A stretch of 27,582 bases of DNA from Verrucomicrobia bacterium UBA3841 (GCA_002392765.1 DGHT01000072.1:1-27582); one strand, 5' to 3'. Positions 1 through 8,403 are shown, counted from the stretch's first letter. Program-made: numbers and translations. Notes: a model not told the origin generated them from the letters alone.

Positions 1-1984
1 CGTTCGACGCCGTGTCCGTTATGGGTATGTCGCGTCTCGCCAGAAGAGAAAGCGAATCGACCGTTGGAGTAAAGACGTTCTCTCTGTCAAAGTATAGAAA
101 TCCTGGAATCCGCCTTGACATCGGGATGCCGAGGGACATCCTGAAACGGACGGAACCGGCCGAAGGTCCGTCTATCGCGTCGCAACTGCCATCCGCGCAA
201 CCGCCGCAGGAATCGTCGCACCCGTCGCCGTCGGAAAGACGGTTGGAGGTCGTTTGAAAAGTATCGCCGCCGTATGAAGAATGAACGGCGGTGTCCGCCC
301 ATATCAGCGCGCCGTCGAGGTAGAGTTTCGCCTTTGCCTCGTCCGACATGCCGCCTGTCGTTTCCAACTCGACGGAAAGGAAATCGAAATCACCGATGTC
401 GGTACCCAACTCCAACTCCGGTTCGCAGCTGCATACGCTGTAGCCGGTTTCGTTCGTTCCCGTGTGCCAGGATTCGTAAAGGCATTTCGAATCGAGAGGA
501 TACGCGCTTTTGCGTTTGAATGCAGCGGGATAATATCCGCCCGCATCCTGTTCGTATGCAACAGGAACAAGTGCATCTCCTACATACGCATGTCCGCCCC
601 CGTATGTCACGGACGGTTTCAGGAAGAGGAGCATACTCCCGTCGGCAAGCGTATACTTGCCCGGTTCGAATACGAGCGAATCGCCCGAATCGGGGTCAAT
701 GGTTGAATGCGCGGTTTCCGACAATGGACTCGCGTTCGTTTCCTCGTCCGAAAGCGGCGCGGTGGCGGGTCTCGCAGATCTGTCCGCAGACAGTCTGGCG
801 CTCGGCGCATATCCGTCTTGCAATTCCCCGACAACGACATGGTACCCGACGTCTGTTTCTGTATCGGTGTAATCATGCGAATCTGCGACAATGATTTGCG
901 GCTCGTAGAAGTGAAGATAAAGCGGCGAATCAAGCGATACTTGCGCGGCGGTGGCGGCGATGGAGATTGTGACAGAAAGATTTTCGTTTGTCGAAAGCTG
1001 GAGCCGGTAACTATCTGCGGAGACGGACGGTATCGTCCCGGACATGCCGTCGCTGTCCTCGTATGAAATCTGCGCGCCGGAAAGATTCCATCCGGCGGAT
1101 CCGTCCGGCGAGCCGGAAATGAAAACCTGCTTCCATGCCGTCGGGCGCAGCGTTGACACCTGAAGCGAATAGAATCCCGACCCTGCCGGTGACGCCAAAT
1201 CCGAAATGGCGTTGGTTGAAAATGAAAGCGCATCGGAAATCTTGAGAACGCGGCATCCATTCGCGTTTACAAAAAGCGACAGCGAAGAATTTGTCGGACT
1301 GGTCCCGGCGGCGATTTCAGAGAAATCGTCCCATCCGTCTCCATCGGTATCGGCGGAAAACGGATCTGTTAGCGCGACGTATCTTTCGAAGGAATCGTCG
1401 AGCCCTTCGCCGTCTGAGTCGTTTTCGCGGGCAAGCACGAAGAACGACGATGACGGCGGAGGCTCCGGAAGCGGTATGTTGAAGCAGAGATTCGTCTCGC
1501 CTGGCAGAACGATTGAAGATGCGACGTTCGTCCATGCGCTCGCAATCAAATCCCCGAATTTTGCGTAAGCGAGAATCCGCGCTCCGGGAATAATGCATTC
1601 GGGATTCAATGTGGCCTCGATGTCGACGGAATTCGTGGACGCGACAAAAGAGGAGATTTGGATTCCATTGCCCGCTTCCCGTTCTAAACGGGCGGGACGC
1701 CCGTTCCCCCAGTAGGCCGTTCCCCATTCACCGTTCCCCGTTCCCTGTTCCCCGTTCCCCGATTTCCGTTTCTCGGCTTGTGTCATGTACGCGCCGGTGA
1801 AAGCGATGGCGGAGAAGAGGAAAACGAGGGCGGATTTGAGAAGCAGCCTGCCTCCGATATTCTTCGAGAAACTTGCGGCGGAACGCTTGAACGCAACATA
1901 AAGTCCCCGCATCACGACAGCCGCCGTCAACCCGGCTGCAAGAGCCAGCAAAAGCGTCAGGAATACATCATTGAGGAATTTCAT
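1..1984 (-). CDS. Large exported/surface protein with calcium-binding-type repeats, possible N-terminus of an RHS/YD-repeat protein (partial, runs off left edge)
   Basis: One frame stays open from an ATG at 1984 to the left edge, giving 661 residues with no stop in window. Visible are two hydrophobic segments (about residues 7-26 and 48-66), a low-complexity Gly/Asn/Glu stretch (75-89) encoded by a 7-bp tandem repeat, and two Asp-rich loops of thrombospondin-type-3 style, DSDGEGLDD (189-197) and DTDGDGWDD (212-220). A long beta-rich, Ser/Thr-rich region follows, then a Cys-rich segment (CDDSCGGCADGSC, near 585-600) leading into SVRFRMSLGIP. That last junction resembles the segment preceding YD repeats in PVC-group RHS-like proteins; this is inference, because the repeats would lie outside the window. 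The start is supported by a consensus -10 just upstream and by GGTGG as a weak ribosome-binding site. I am sure the frame is coding, less sure of the family. Confidence 0.75.
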   Translation of the reverse strand, partial: MKFLNDVFLTLLLALAAGLTAAVVMRGLYVAFKRSAASFSKNIGGRLLLKSALVFLFSAIAFTGAYMTQAEKRKSGNGEQGTGNGEWGTAYWGNGRPARLEREAGNGIQISSFVASTNSVDIEATLNPECIIPGARILAYAKFGDLIASAWTNVASSIVLPGETNLCFNIPLPEPPPSSSFFVLARENDSDGEGLDDSFERYVALTDPFSADTDGDGWDDFSEIAAGTSPTNSSLSLFVNANGCRVLKISDALSFSTNAISDLASPAGSGFYSLQVSTLRPTAWKQVFISGSPDGSAGWNLSGAQISYEDSDGMSGTIPSVSADSYRLQLSTNENLSVTISIAATAAQVSLDSPLYLHFYEPQIIVADSHDYTDTETDVGYHVVVGELQDGYAPSARLSADRSARPATAPLSDEETNASPLSETAHSTIDPDSGDSLVFEPGKYTLADGSMLLFLKPSVTYGGGHAYVGDALVPVAYEQDAGGYYPAAFKRKSAYPLDSKCLYESWHTGTNETGYSVCSCEPELELGTDIGDFDFLSVELETTGGMSDEAKAKLYLDGALIWADTAVHSSYGGDTFQTTSNRLSDGDGCDDSCGGCADGSCDAIDGPSAGSVRFRMSLGIPMSRRIPGFLYFDRENVFTPTVDSLSLLARRDIPITDTASN
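1687..1723. repeat. Interspersed repeat module, copy 1
   Basis: This stretch matches a second site at 8470-8554: the block AACGGGCGGGACGCC agrees at 14 of 15 bases, and the 22-base block at 1702-1723 (CGTTCCCCCAGTAGG then CCGTTCC) agrees at 21 of 22. Here it lies inside the coding region of the left-edge surface protein and is read through in frame; at the other site it is intergenic. Confidence 0.65.
1719..1760. repeat. 7-bp tandem repeat (GTTCCCC, six units) inside a coding region
   Basis: The six consecutive 7-mers are GTTCCCC, ATTCACC, GTTCCCC, GTTCCCT, GTTCCCC and GTTCCCC. Two degenerate units (GATTTCC, GTTTCTC) continue to 1774. On the coding (minus) strand this reads GGGGAAC repeated and encodes residues 75-89 just after the second hydrophobic segment. 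The unit length is not a multiple of three, so gain or loss of one unit would shift the frame. Confidence 0.85.
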
Positions 1985-1997
1985 AATGGGCACCACC

Positions 1998-2006
1998 ATT
2001 ATATCA
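1998..2006 (-). promoter_or_regulatory. Extended -10 promoter element of the left-edge surface-protein gene
   Basis: The minus strand reads TTTTGATATAAT ending 13 nt before the ATG at 1984, so a start about 7 nt downstream would give a leader of only 6-7 nt. No convincing -35 is seen at the right distance. The same TGATATAAT string occurs before qmcA, asd, btuB and the tRNA genes. Confidence 0.55.
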
Positions 2007-2037
2007 AAATGGGCCTGCAAACGCGAGATTTATCCTT

Positions 2038-2088
2038 GCTCTCGCGCGCCCCGCGCGAGAGCGGTTGAAAAGTTGAAAGGTTGAAAAG
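2038..2088. repeat. GC-rich hairpin followed by 8-bp-period tandem repeat, between two minus-strand genes
   Basis: A perfect 11-bp inverted repeat (GCTCTCGCGCG at 2038-2048, its complement at 2052-2062, loop CCC) is followed by three units of about 8 bp built on GTTGAAAA/GTTGAAAG (2063-2088). It lies just past the 3' end of the phosphohexomutase gene. It could act as a transcription stop for that gene, but no T-run follows the stem on the minus strand, so this is a structural call only. Confidence 0.6.
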
Positions 2089-2134
2089 CTATCCCGCAAT
2101 CCCCGCTGCTTCCGCAATTTCTGCATTATCTGGT

Positions 2135-3490
2135 TCAACTGCGCAAACCCGGTCGAACGATCGCTTCGGAGAGGATTCCCTTCCACTCTTCTAGGCGCGC
2201 GGGGGAGTCGCACTCCGCAATCAGCCTCAAATAGGGCTCCGTGTTCGATTTGCGGATGTTGATCCACCCTTCTGCGTATTCGACGCGGATGCCGTCCATG
2301 AGGCTGCGCGAAATCTCCTCCGGGAATTTCCGCGCGGCGGCGTCTAGCGCGCGCCCGATCGCGGCATCCTTGTCCTCGACCCTGAAATTCAGTTCGCCCG
2401 AATTCCACCATCCGTCCGTGACGCTCTTCATCATGGCGGACATCGTTTTGCCTTCTGACTTCGCGGCGGCTACGGCCGCGAGTATCCTCAAAGCCGCGAG
2501 GACTCCCGAATCGCAGCAGTGGAATTCCGAAAAATAGTAGTGTCCGGCCAGTTCCCCGCCGCACGAGGCGCCCGTCTTGCGCAGGATCGGCTTCGCGAAC
2601 GCGTGGCCGACGGGGACCATGACCGGCTCGAAGCCCAGCCGCGCGAGTTCGCGCAGCGCCCCGCGCGACGTGCGCACGTCGTGGATCACTTTGTCGCCGC
2701 GCTTTGCGGTCTGCGCGGCGACGGCGGGAATCAGCAGATCCGGCTGGACGAAGCCGCCGTTCTCGTCCACGAACATCGCCCGGTCGGCGTCGCCGTCGAA
2801 CACGATTCCGCAATCGAACCCTTCGCGCCTGACAGTTTCGGATATCTGTTCGCGCGCCTCCGCCGAAAGCGGATTCGGCGAATGCGCCGGGAAGCGGCCG
2901 TCGGGCGTTCCGTTGAGAATAAGCGCGCCGGGGAAAAGCTTGTCCGCGAGAAGCGCGGCCATCCCGTTCGAGCAGTCGACCGCATATCTGAGAGAGCGCG
3001 GGGCGGGCGTCGCCGCGCGCTGCCACGCGACGTAACGTTCGATGCGGCCGGCCGAGCCGTCCGAAACGGCGCCGCGCGATCCGGCCTCCGGGGCGGGCGC
3101 GCCGGAGGCGAGCGCCGCCTCGATGCGGTCGAGACCATCGGCGTATCCGACGGGCAGCGCCCCGGAGCGCGAAACCTTCAGTCCGTTGTCGCCGGGCGGG
3201 TTGTGGGACGCCGTGACCATGACGCTTCCGTCGAAACCGTCCTCCGCAGTGAAAAAGTAGACCATCGGCGTGGTGCAAAGGCCGATATCGACGACATCCG
3301 CCCCGGCGTCCGAAAGTCCGCGCACGAGCGCATCCTTGACATCCGCGCTTGTCGTGCGGCAGTCGCGTCCCGCAAGCCAGCGCTTCCCGCCGACTGCCGC
3401 CGGCAGTCTGCGCCCGACCCCGTAGACGGTTTCGAGACCGAAATCGGTCCCGAACGTCCCCCTCATGTCGTATGCTTTGAAAAATCCCAT
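2135..3490 (-). CDS. manB: Phosphomannomutase/phosphoglucomutase (alpha-D-phosphohexomutase)
   Basis: The 451-residue enzyme interconverts hexose 1- and 6-phosphates (glucose or mannose) for cell-envelope sugar synthesis, in the cytoplasm. All four family signatures are present: the phosphoserine loop TASHNP (residues 93-98, Ser95), the Mg-binding DGDADR (232-237), the sugar loop GGELAGH (where GGExSGH is usual; Ala replaces Ser), and the phosphate-binding RKSNTEPY near residue 412. Length is normal for the family. An earlier ATG at 3526 would add 12 residues but lies across the -35 element, whereas the ATG at 3490 is 6 nt after a perfect -10, so I use 3490. No ribosome-binding site precedes it, suggesting leaderless translation. 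Whether glucose or mannose is preferred cannot be told from sequence. Confidence 0.93.
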   Translation of the reverse strand: MGFFKAYDMRGTFGTDFGLETVYGVGRRLPAAVGGKRWLAGRDCRTTSADVKDALVRGLSDAGADVVDIGLCTTPMVYFFTAEDGFDGSVMVTASHNPPGDNGLKVSRSGALPVGYADGLDRIEAALASGAPAPEAGSRGAVSDGSAGRIERYVAWQRAATPAPRSLRYAVDCSNGMAALLADKLFPGALILNGTPDGRFPAHSPNPLSAEAREQISETVRREGFDCGIVFDGDADRAMFVDENGGFVQPDLLIPAVAAQTAKRGDKVIHDVRTSRGALRELARLGFEPVMVPVGHAFAKPILRKTGASCGGELAGHYYFSEFHCCDSGVLAALRILAAVAAAKSEGKTMSAMMKSVTDGWWNSGELNFRVEDKDAAIGRALDAAARKFPEEISRSLMDGIRVEYAEGWINIRKSNTEPYLRLIAECDSPARLEEWKGILSEAIVRPGLRS

Positions 3491-3517
3491 GACAGAATTA
3501 TACCAATATGATATAAT
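3489..3517 (+). promoter_or_regulatory. Promoter of qmcA-comF, overlapping the divergent promoter
   Basis: ATGACA (3489-3494), a 17-bp spacer and TATAAT (3512-3517, extended by TGA) lie 37 bp upstream of the qmcA ATG. The element occupies the same 38 bp as the divergent manB promoter, so the two polymerases would compete for the site. Confidence 0.7.
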
Positions 3518-3526
3518 CGGGGTCAA
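3497..3526 (-). promoter_or_regulatory. Promoter of the phosphohexomutase gene, predicted leaderless
   Basis: The minus strand carries TTGACC (3526-3521), an 18-bp spacer and TATAAT (3502-3497, preceded by TGG). Only six bases, TCTGTC, separate the -10 from the ATG at 3490, so the predicted transcription start falls on or next to the start codon. Confidence 0.7.
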
Positions 3527-3553
3527 GAAAAAAAAACAAACGGAGGTGAAACC

Positions 3554-4492
3554 ATGCTATTCTGCTCTTCGGGCGAAGGCCCGCTCATATTCTTCGCGAT
3601 TTTTGCGGTAATCGTGCTCGTCACGATAATCAAGACCGCGGTCATCGTACCGCAGAAGACGGCGTACATCGTCGAACGCCTCGGCAAGTACCGTTGCACC
3701 CTCGACGCCGGATTCCACATCCTCGTCCCCTTCTTCGACAGGATCGCCTACCGCCACACGCTCAAGGAGCAGGCGATCGACGTCCCGCCGCAGGAATGCA
3801 TCACGAAAGACAACATCGCAGTATCCGTCGACGGCATCCTCTACATGCAGGTGATGGATCCGGCAAAAGCGTCCTACGGCATAGGCAACTACCTTTTCGC
3901 GACGACGCAGCTCGCGCAGACCACGATGCGCTCCGAAATGGGCAAGCTCGACCTAGACCGCTCCTTTGAAGAACGCACGTCCATCAACGCGGCGATCGTC
4001 ACGGCCGTGGACAAGGCCAGCGACCCGTGGGGCATAAAGGTCACGCGCTACGAAATCAAAAACATCACCCCGCCCAGGACGATCCGCGACGCGATGGAGA
4101 AGCAGATGCGCGCGGAGCGCGAAAAACGCGCGATGATCGCCGAATCCGAGGGTGAAAGGCAGGCCAAGATCAACAGGGCGGAGGGCGAAAGGCAGCAGGC
4201 GATCGCCCTTTCCGAGGGCGAAAGGATGAGGAAGATCAACGAGGCCGAGGGCAAGGCGAAGGAAATCCTGCTCGTCGCCGAAGCGCAGGCCGCCGGCATC
4301 CAGAAAGTCGCCGAGGCGATAAACGGAACCGGCGGCATCGAGTCCGTGAACATGCAGCTCGCCCAGCAGTACCTGACGCAATTCGGCTATCTCGCCAAGG
4401 CGAACAACACCATGATCATCCCGTCCGACCTCGCGAACGTGGCCGGCGTGATCAAGGCCTGCACGAGCATAGTGAAAAAAGTTGGCGCTTGA
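3554..4492 (+). CDS. qmcA: SPFH/Band 7 membrane protein, stomatin/QmcA-like
   Basis: The 312-residue protein belongs to the SPFH (stomatin/prohibitin/flotillin) superfamily, which forms ring-like membrane-organising assemblies and often associates with membrane proteases. One N-terminal membrane segment (about residues 9-31) is followed by a Band 7 domain (about 33-190, with VPFFDRIAYRHTLKEQ and the typical RYEIKNITPP). An Ala/Glu-rich coiled coil (about 190-255, with repeated SEGERQAKIN-like units) and the conserved C-terminal QYL region close it. A strong GGAGGTG site (3542-3548) sits 5 nt before the ATG. There is no NfeD-like partner in view; instead comF overlaps its 3' end by 11 nt and is likely co-transcribed. 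The family is clear; the exact cellular task is not. Confidence 0.92.
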   Translation: MLFCSSGEGPLIFFAIFAVIVLVTIIKTAVIVPQKTAYIVERLGKYRCTLDAGFHILVPFFDRIAYRHTLKEQAIDVPPQECITKDNIAVSVDGILYMQVMDPAKASYGIGNYLFATTQLAQTTMRSEMGKLDLDRSFEERTSINAAIVTAVDKASDPWGIKVTRYEIKNITPPRTIRDAMEKQMRAEREKRAMIAESEGERQAKINRAEGERQQAIALSEGERMRKINEAEGKAKEILLVAEAQAAGIQKVAEAINGTGGIESVNMQLAQQYLTQFGYLAKANNTMIIPSDLANVAGVIKACTSIVKKVGA

Positions 4493-5198
4493 GCGCATAC
4501 TCGACTTCATCTGGCCGCGCCGCTGCGAAATATGCGGCGGGCTCTCCGACAGGCCGTCGCGGCACGTCTGCGCGGCCTGTTTGATGAAGATCCCTTTCAT
4601 GCCGGCGACGGGCTGCTGCTCCGTCTGCGGCCTTCCCGTCGAGGGATTCGACGGGACGTTCGTCTGCGAGGAATGCGCAAAATCCCGCAAGCGGCGTTTC
4701 GACACGGCGATTTCGGCGGCAAGGATGGACGGCGTTTTCAGACGAGCCGTGATTTCGTACAAATTCGACGGACATCTCTGGATGGCGGACGATTTCGCCG
4801 ACTGGATGTCGGCCGCCCTTTCCGCAAGAACCGATCCCGACGCGATCGATCTCGTGCTGTCCATCCCGGCTACGCTGAAGCACAGAATCGACCGCGGCTA
4901 CGACCAGTGCGCGATTCTCGCGAAAAGAATCGCGTCTAGGATCGACCGCAGATTCGCATGCGGCATCGTCAAACGCCGCGGCGACCCCAAAAGGCAGTCG
5001 CTCCTCGCCGGGGAAGAGCGCGAAGAAAACGTAAAAGGAACGTTTGCGGTGGCGCGGCCGGAACTCGTGCGCGGACGGACGATTCTCCTCGTCGACGATG
5101 TGATGACATCGGGAGCCACGCTGTCCGAATGCGCCGGCGAACTCAAGGACGCCGGCGCATGGCGGGTGTTCGCCCTCACGCTCGGCCGCGCGATATAG
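4482..5198 (+). CDS. comF: ComF-family phosphoribosyltransferase-like protein with zinc-finger N-terminus
   Basis: The 238-residue protein has the ComF layout. An N-terminal Cys cluster (C15/C18, C30/C33, C46/C49, C62/C65) should bind zinc. A type I phosphoribosyltransferase fold follows, with the PRPP loop ILLVDDVMTSGAT at 201-213. ComF proteins work in the cytoplasm in DNA uptake during natural transformation and may couple primosome factors to incoming single-stranded DNA; in many bacteria without competence the role is unknown. The start is a TTG inside the last codons of qmcA (11-nt overlap), since no ATG or GTG fits the N-terminal family sequence; translation is probably coupled. No other competence gene is next to it, though priA and a pseudopilin gene lie 6 kb downstream. 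Confidence 0.88.
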   Translation: MALERILDFIWPRRCEICGGLSDRPSRHVCAACLMKIPFMPATGCCSVCGLPVEGFDGTFVCEECAKSRKRRFDTAISAARMDGVFRRAVISYKFDGHLWMADDFADWMSAALSARTDPDAIDLVLSIPATLKHRIDRGYDQCAILAKRIASRIDRRFACGIVKRRGDPKRQSLLAGEEREENVKGTFAVARPELVRGRTILLVDDVMTSGATLSECAGELKDAGAWRVFALTLGRAI

Positions 5199-5332
5199 GG
5201 CATTCGATATGGCGACGACGCCCCGTTGCCGCACCCCGCGTCCATGAATGGGAAAGCCCCCTCGAAATCCAGCCGCAAATGCAAAACGAGAATTCATTGC
5301 GGAACATTCTAACCGTGAACATCGCAATTTTC

Positions 5333-5361
5333 TTTTCATATTCGCCGCGTTTTGATATAAT
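5333..5361 (+). promoter_or_regulatory. Promoter of asd-acn
   Basis: TTTTCA (5333-5338, four of six matches to TTGACA), a 17-bp spacer and TATAAT (5356-5361), extended as TGATATAAT. It lies 38 bp before the asd ATG. The rest of the 200-bp gap after comF shows no other recognisable element. Confidence 0.65.
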
Positions 5362-5399
5362 GTGCGACCAAGGCAATCAACTACAAGGAGCGATCCAAA

Positions 5400-6410
5400 A
5401 TGAAGCAGTACAACGTGGGACTCGTCGGAGTAGGCGCGGTCGGCACAGAGATGATAAAAGTTCTCAAGGAACGCAATTTCCCCTGCGGAAAAGTGCAGGT
5501 GTTCGCGTCCAGGGAAAGGGAAGAGAAAATCCTTGGCGAAACGTACAAGGTTCTCAAGGCGGACGAAAACTCTTTCGCCGGTCTGGACATCGTCCTTTTC
5601 GCGGGCAAGACGGATGTCGCCATCCAGCTCAAGGACGCCGTCGTGAAAGCCGGCGCGAAGATGATCGACAACTCGCGCGCGTTCCGCCAGGATCCTGACG
5701 TCCCGCTCGTCGTACCGCAGGTAAACGCCGAAGACCTCGACTGGAACAAAGGCGTGATCGCCAATCCCAACTGCACTACCGCCATCATGCTCGAAGCGGT
5801 GGCGCCGCTCCACAAGGCAAAGGGTCTGAAGCGCGTCATCGCCGCCACCTACCAGGCCGCATCCGGCGCCGGACAGCCCGGGCTCAACGAACTGGAGGAT
5901 CAGATCCACGCCTACGCGAAAGGTGAAAAGCTCGAAGTCAAGGCGTTCCAGCACCAGTTGATGTACAACCTCATCCCGCACATCGACAAGTTCAACGAGG
6001 AGAACTGGTACACGCTCGAAGAGCTGAAAATGCTCAACGAGTCGCGCAAAATGCTGCACCACCCGGATCTCAAGCTTTCGTGCACGTGCGTTCGCGTGCC
6101 GATCGCCAGAGCCCATTCCGAATCGCTCAACCTCGAGTTCGAGAACGACATAACGCCAGCGGAGGCGCGCGAAATCCTTTCCAAGGCGGAAGGCGTGAAA
6201 GTCGTGGACGATCCGCTGAACGGCGGCTATCCGATGCCCCTCGACGCGACGGCGAAGTACGACGTGCTCGCCGGGCGCATCCGCCAGGACATCTCCCGCG
6301 ACGACAAAAAAGGCCTCGAGATGTTCGTTTCGGGCGACCAGCTCCTGCGCGGCGCCGCGCTGAACGCGGTGGAGATCGCCGAACACCTCGTAAAACGCGG
6401 ACTCGTGTGA
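5400..6410 (+). CDS. asd: Aspartate-semialdehyde dehydrogenase
   Basis: The enzyme reduces aspartyl phosphate to aspartate 4-semialdehyde with NADPH, the branch-point step toward lysine and diaminopimelate (peptidoglycan), threonine and methionine; it is cytoplasmic. The 336 residues match the bacterial enzyme length. Visible are the N-terminal NADP-binding glycine pattern VGLVGVGAVG (residues 6-15), the catalytic cysteine in NPNCTT (Cys125), QAASGAGQPG in the middle, and the VRVPIARAHSE segment carrying the active-site arginine and histidine. A good AAGGAG (5385-5390) lies 9 nt before the ATG. The aconitase gene follows after 23 bp and probably shares the transcript. Confidence 0.95.
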   Translation: MKQYNVGLVGVGAVGTEMIKVLKERNFPCGKVQVFASREREEKILGETYKVLKADENSFAGLDIVLFAGKTDVAIQLKDAVVKAGAKMIDNSRAFRQDPDVPLVVPQVNAEDLDWNKGVIANPNCTTAIMLEAVAPLHKAKGLKRVIAATYQAASGAGQPGLNELEDQIHAYAKGEKLEVKAFQHQLMYNLIPHIDKFNEENWYTLEELKMLNESRKMLHHPDLKLSCTCVRVPIARAHSESLNLEFENDITPAEAREILSKAEGVKVVDDPLNGGYPMPLDATAKYDVLAGRIRQDISRDDKKGLEMFVSGDQLLRGAALNAVEIAEHLVKRGLV

Positions 6411-6433
6411 GCCGCGCGGACGGAGAGCGGAAA

Positions 6434-8365
6434 ATGAAACCGATGAATGTCGCTTGGAAGATACTTTCCAGCCACCTGAAAGCCGGAGATCCCGCGGCGG
6501 ATTCCGAAATCGGCATAAAGATAGACCAGACCCTGACGCAGGACGCGACGGGGACGATGGCGTATCTGCAGTTTGAATCGATGGGCGTAAAGCGCGTGAA
6601 AACGGATCTGTCGGTGTCCTACGTAGACCACAACACCGTGCAGATCGGATTTGAAAACGCCGACGACCACGACTTTCTGCAGTCGATAGCCCGCAAATAC
6701 GGCATAATCTACTCGAAGGCGGGCAACGGCATCTGCCACCAGCTCCATCTGGAGCGCTTCGGCAAGCCCGGCACGACGCTTCTGGGCTCCGATTCCCACA
6801 CCCCTACTGGCGGCGGCATCGGACAGATAGCGATCGGCGCGGGCGGCATAGACATAGCAGTCGCGATGGGCGGAGGCGAATTCTACCTGCCGCGCCCGAA
6901 GGTCAGGGCGATCGTCCTCAAAGGGAAGCTCCGGCGCGCCGTCAGCGCAAAAGACGTAATCCTCAAAGTGCTGGAAAAATACGGCACGAAAGGGAACGTC
7001 GGCTGGATATTCGAATACACGGGCCCGGGGGTCCGCACTCTCGACGTTCCGTCGCGCGCGACGATAACGAACATGGGCGCGGAGCTTGGCGTGACCACGA
7101 GCGTATTCCCCTCAGACGCCGTCACGAAGCAATTCCTCGAAGCGCAGGGACGCGGCGGCGACTGGGTCGGGCTGAAGGCCGACAAGGGCGCCGCGTACGA
7201 CGACGTGTTCGAACTCGACCTTTCGGAAATCGAGCCCATGATGGCCGCTCCGCATTCGCCGGGCAACGTCGTGACGGTCAAATCGATGAAAGGGACGAAG
7301 GTCAACCAGATCCTCATAGGGTCTTGCACCAACAGCTCCTACCGCGACATACGCACGGTCGCGCTGTACCTTAAAGGAAAGCATGTGGCCGACGACACGG
7401 AAGTCGGCATCGCGTGCGGTTCGAGGCAGGTCGTGAACATGCTTGCGGCCGACGGGTCGCTCGCGATTCTCCATTCAGCCGGCTGCCGGATGCTGGAAAA
7501 CGCGTGCGGATTCTGCATCGGCGCGCACATGTCGCCGAGAACGGGCGCGGTTTCGCTCCGGACGAACAACCGCAATTTCGAAGGACGCTCCGGGACGAAA
7601 TCGGCGCAGGTGTACCTTGTCTCGCCGGAAACGGCCGCGGCGTCGGCGCTGACGGGCAGGATTTCCATTCCCACGGACAATCCCGTCGCGAAAGTCCCGG
7701 CCCCGGCCGCGTTTCCGGTCGACGACACCATGTTCCTCTACAGGGACACGGCGGGGAAGGGTCTGCCGAAAACGGAAATCGTCCGCGGACCCAACATCGC
7801 GAAAGTCCCGGCGGGGACGCCGCTCGCCGAAGACATCGAGGCGGTGTGCGCCATCAAGGTGGGCGACAAGATAACGACCGACCACATCATGCCCGCCGGC
7901 GCAAGGCTCAAATACAGGTCCAACATACCTGAATACGCGAAATACGTATTCGAGCCGTGCGACGGCGCATTCCCGGGAAGATGTCTCGAAAACAAAGAAG
8001 CGGGGCTGGCGAACGTGATCGTCGCCGGGGAAAGCTACGGACAGGGATCCAGCCGTGAACACGCGGCGCTATGTCCGATGTACCTCGGCGTCAAGGCCGT
8101 GATCGCGAAAAGCATCGAGCGCATCCACCGCGCGAACCTCATCAACTTCGGCATAACGCCGTTCGAGTTCGAGGATCCGCGCGACTACGGCAAGATCGCG
8201 CAGGGGGACAGACTGTCGCTCAAGGGGATCAGGTCGGCCGTGGAAGGCGACGGAGTCCTGACGTTCAAGACGTCCAAGGGCGAAGTGCGCGTCAAAACGG
8301 CCCTCTCTCCGCGCCAGAAGAAAATCATTCTCGCGGGCGGACTGCTCGCGACCCTGCGCGGATAG
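6434..8365 (+). CDS. acn: Aconitate hydratase (single-chain, short form)
   Basis: This 643-residue iron-sulfur enzyme isomerises citrate and isocitrate through cis-aconitate, feeding 2-oxoglutarate and glutamate synthesis. The catalytic part has SDSHTPTGGGIG and the cluster ligands Cys298 (GSCTNSS), Cys358 and Cys361 (ACGFCIG; Phe stands where CGPCIG is more usual). The swivel domain lies at the C-terminus with DHIMPAGARLKYRSN and GESYGQGSSREHAALCP. The length matches the ~640-660-residue class seen in anaerobes rather than the 750-900-residue AcnA/AcnB. The frame is open much further upstream (to 6080), but that part only shadows asd; the ATG at 6434 has GGAG nearby and starts the family sequence. 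A homoaconitase or isopropylmalate role is less likely because it is one chain and stands alone. Confidence 0.9.
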   Translation: MKPMNVAWKILSSHLKAGDPAADSEIGIKIDQTLTQDATGTMAYLQFESMGVKRVKTDLSVSYVDHNTVQIGFENADDHDFLQSIARKYGIIYSKAGNGICHQLHLERFGKPGTTLLGSDSHTPTGGGIGQIAIGAGGIDIAVAMGGGEFYLPRPKVRAIVLKGKLRRAVSAKDVILKVLEKYGTKGNVGWIFEYTGPGVRTLDVPSRATITNMGAELGVTTSVFPSDAVTKQFLEAQGRGGDWVGLKADKGAAYDDVFELDLSEIEPMMAAPHSPGNVVTVKSMKGTKVNQILIGSCTNSSYRDIRTVALYLKGKHVADDTEVGIACGSRQVVNMLAADGSLAILHSAGCRMLENACGFCIGAHMSPRTGAVSLRTNNRNFEGRSGTKSAQVYLVSPETAAASALTGRISIPTDNPVAKVPAPAAFPVDDTMFLYRDTAGKGLPKTEIVRGPNIAKVPAGTPLAEDIEAVCAIKVGDKITTDHIMPAGARLKYRSNIPEYAKYVFEPCDGAFPGRCLENKEAGLANVIVAGESYGQGSSREHAALCPMYLGVKAVIAKSIERIHRANLINFGITPFEFEDPRDYGKIAQGDRLSLKGIRSAVEGDGVLTFKTSKGEVRVKTALSPRQKKIILAGGLLATLRG

Positions 8366-8403
8366 CCGGGTCAAGGAAGAGGGAGCGTCCCGCTCCGTCA
8401 CTA

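Noticed and set aside
2519..3511. Open frame on the plus strand opposite the phosphohexomutase
   Set aside because: Arg/Ala-rich shadow of a gene with all its catalytic motifs intact.
4452..6386. Long open frame on the minus strand opposite comF and asd
   Set aside because: It runs antisense to two clear enzymes; its His/Arg/Val-rich composition and lack of motifs mark it as a GC-driven shadow.
6080..6433. Upstream extension of the aconitase frame
   Set aside because: The added 118 residues are Arg-rich and overlap asd in another frame; the ATG at 6434 has a ribosome-binding site and begins the family sequence.
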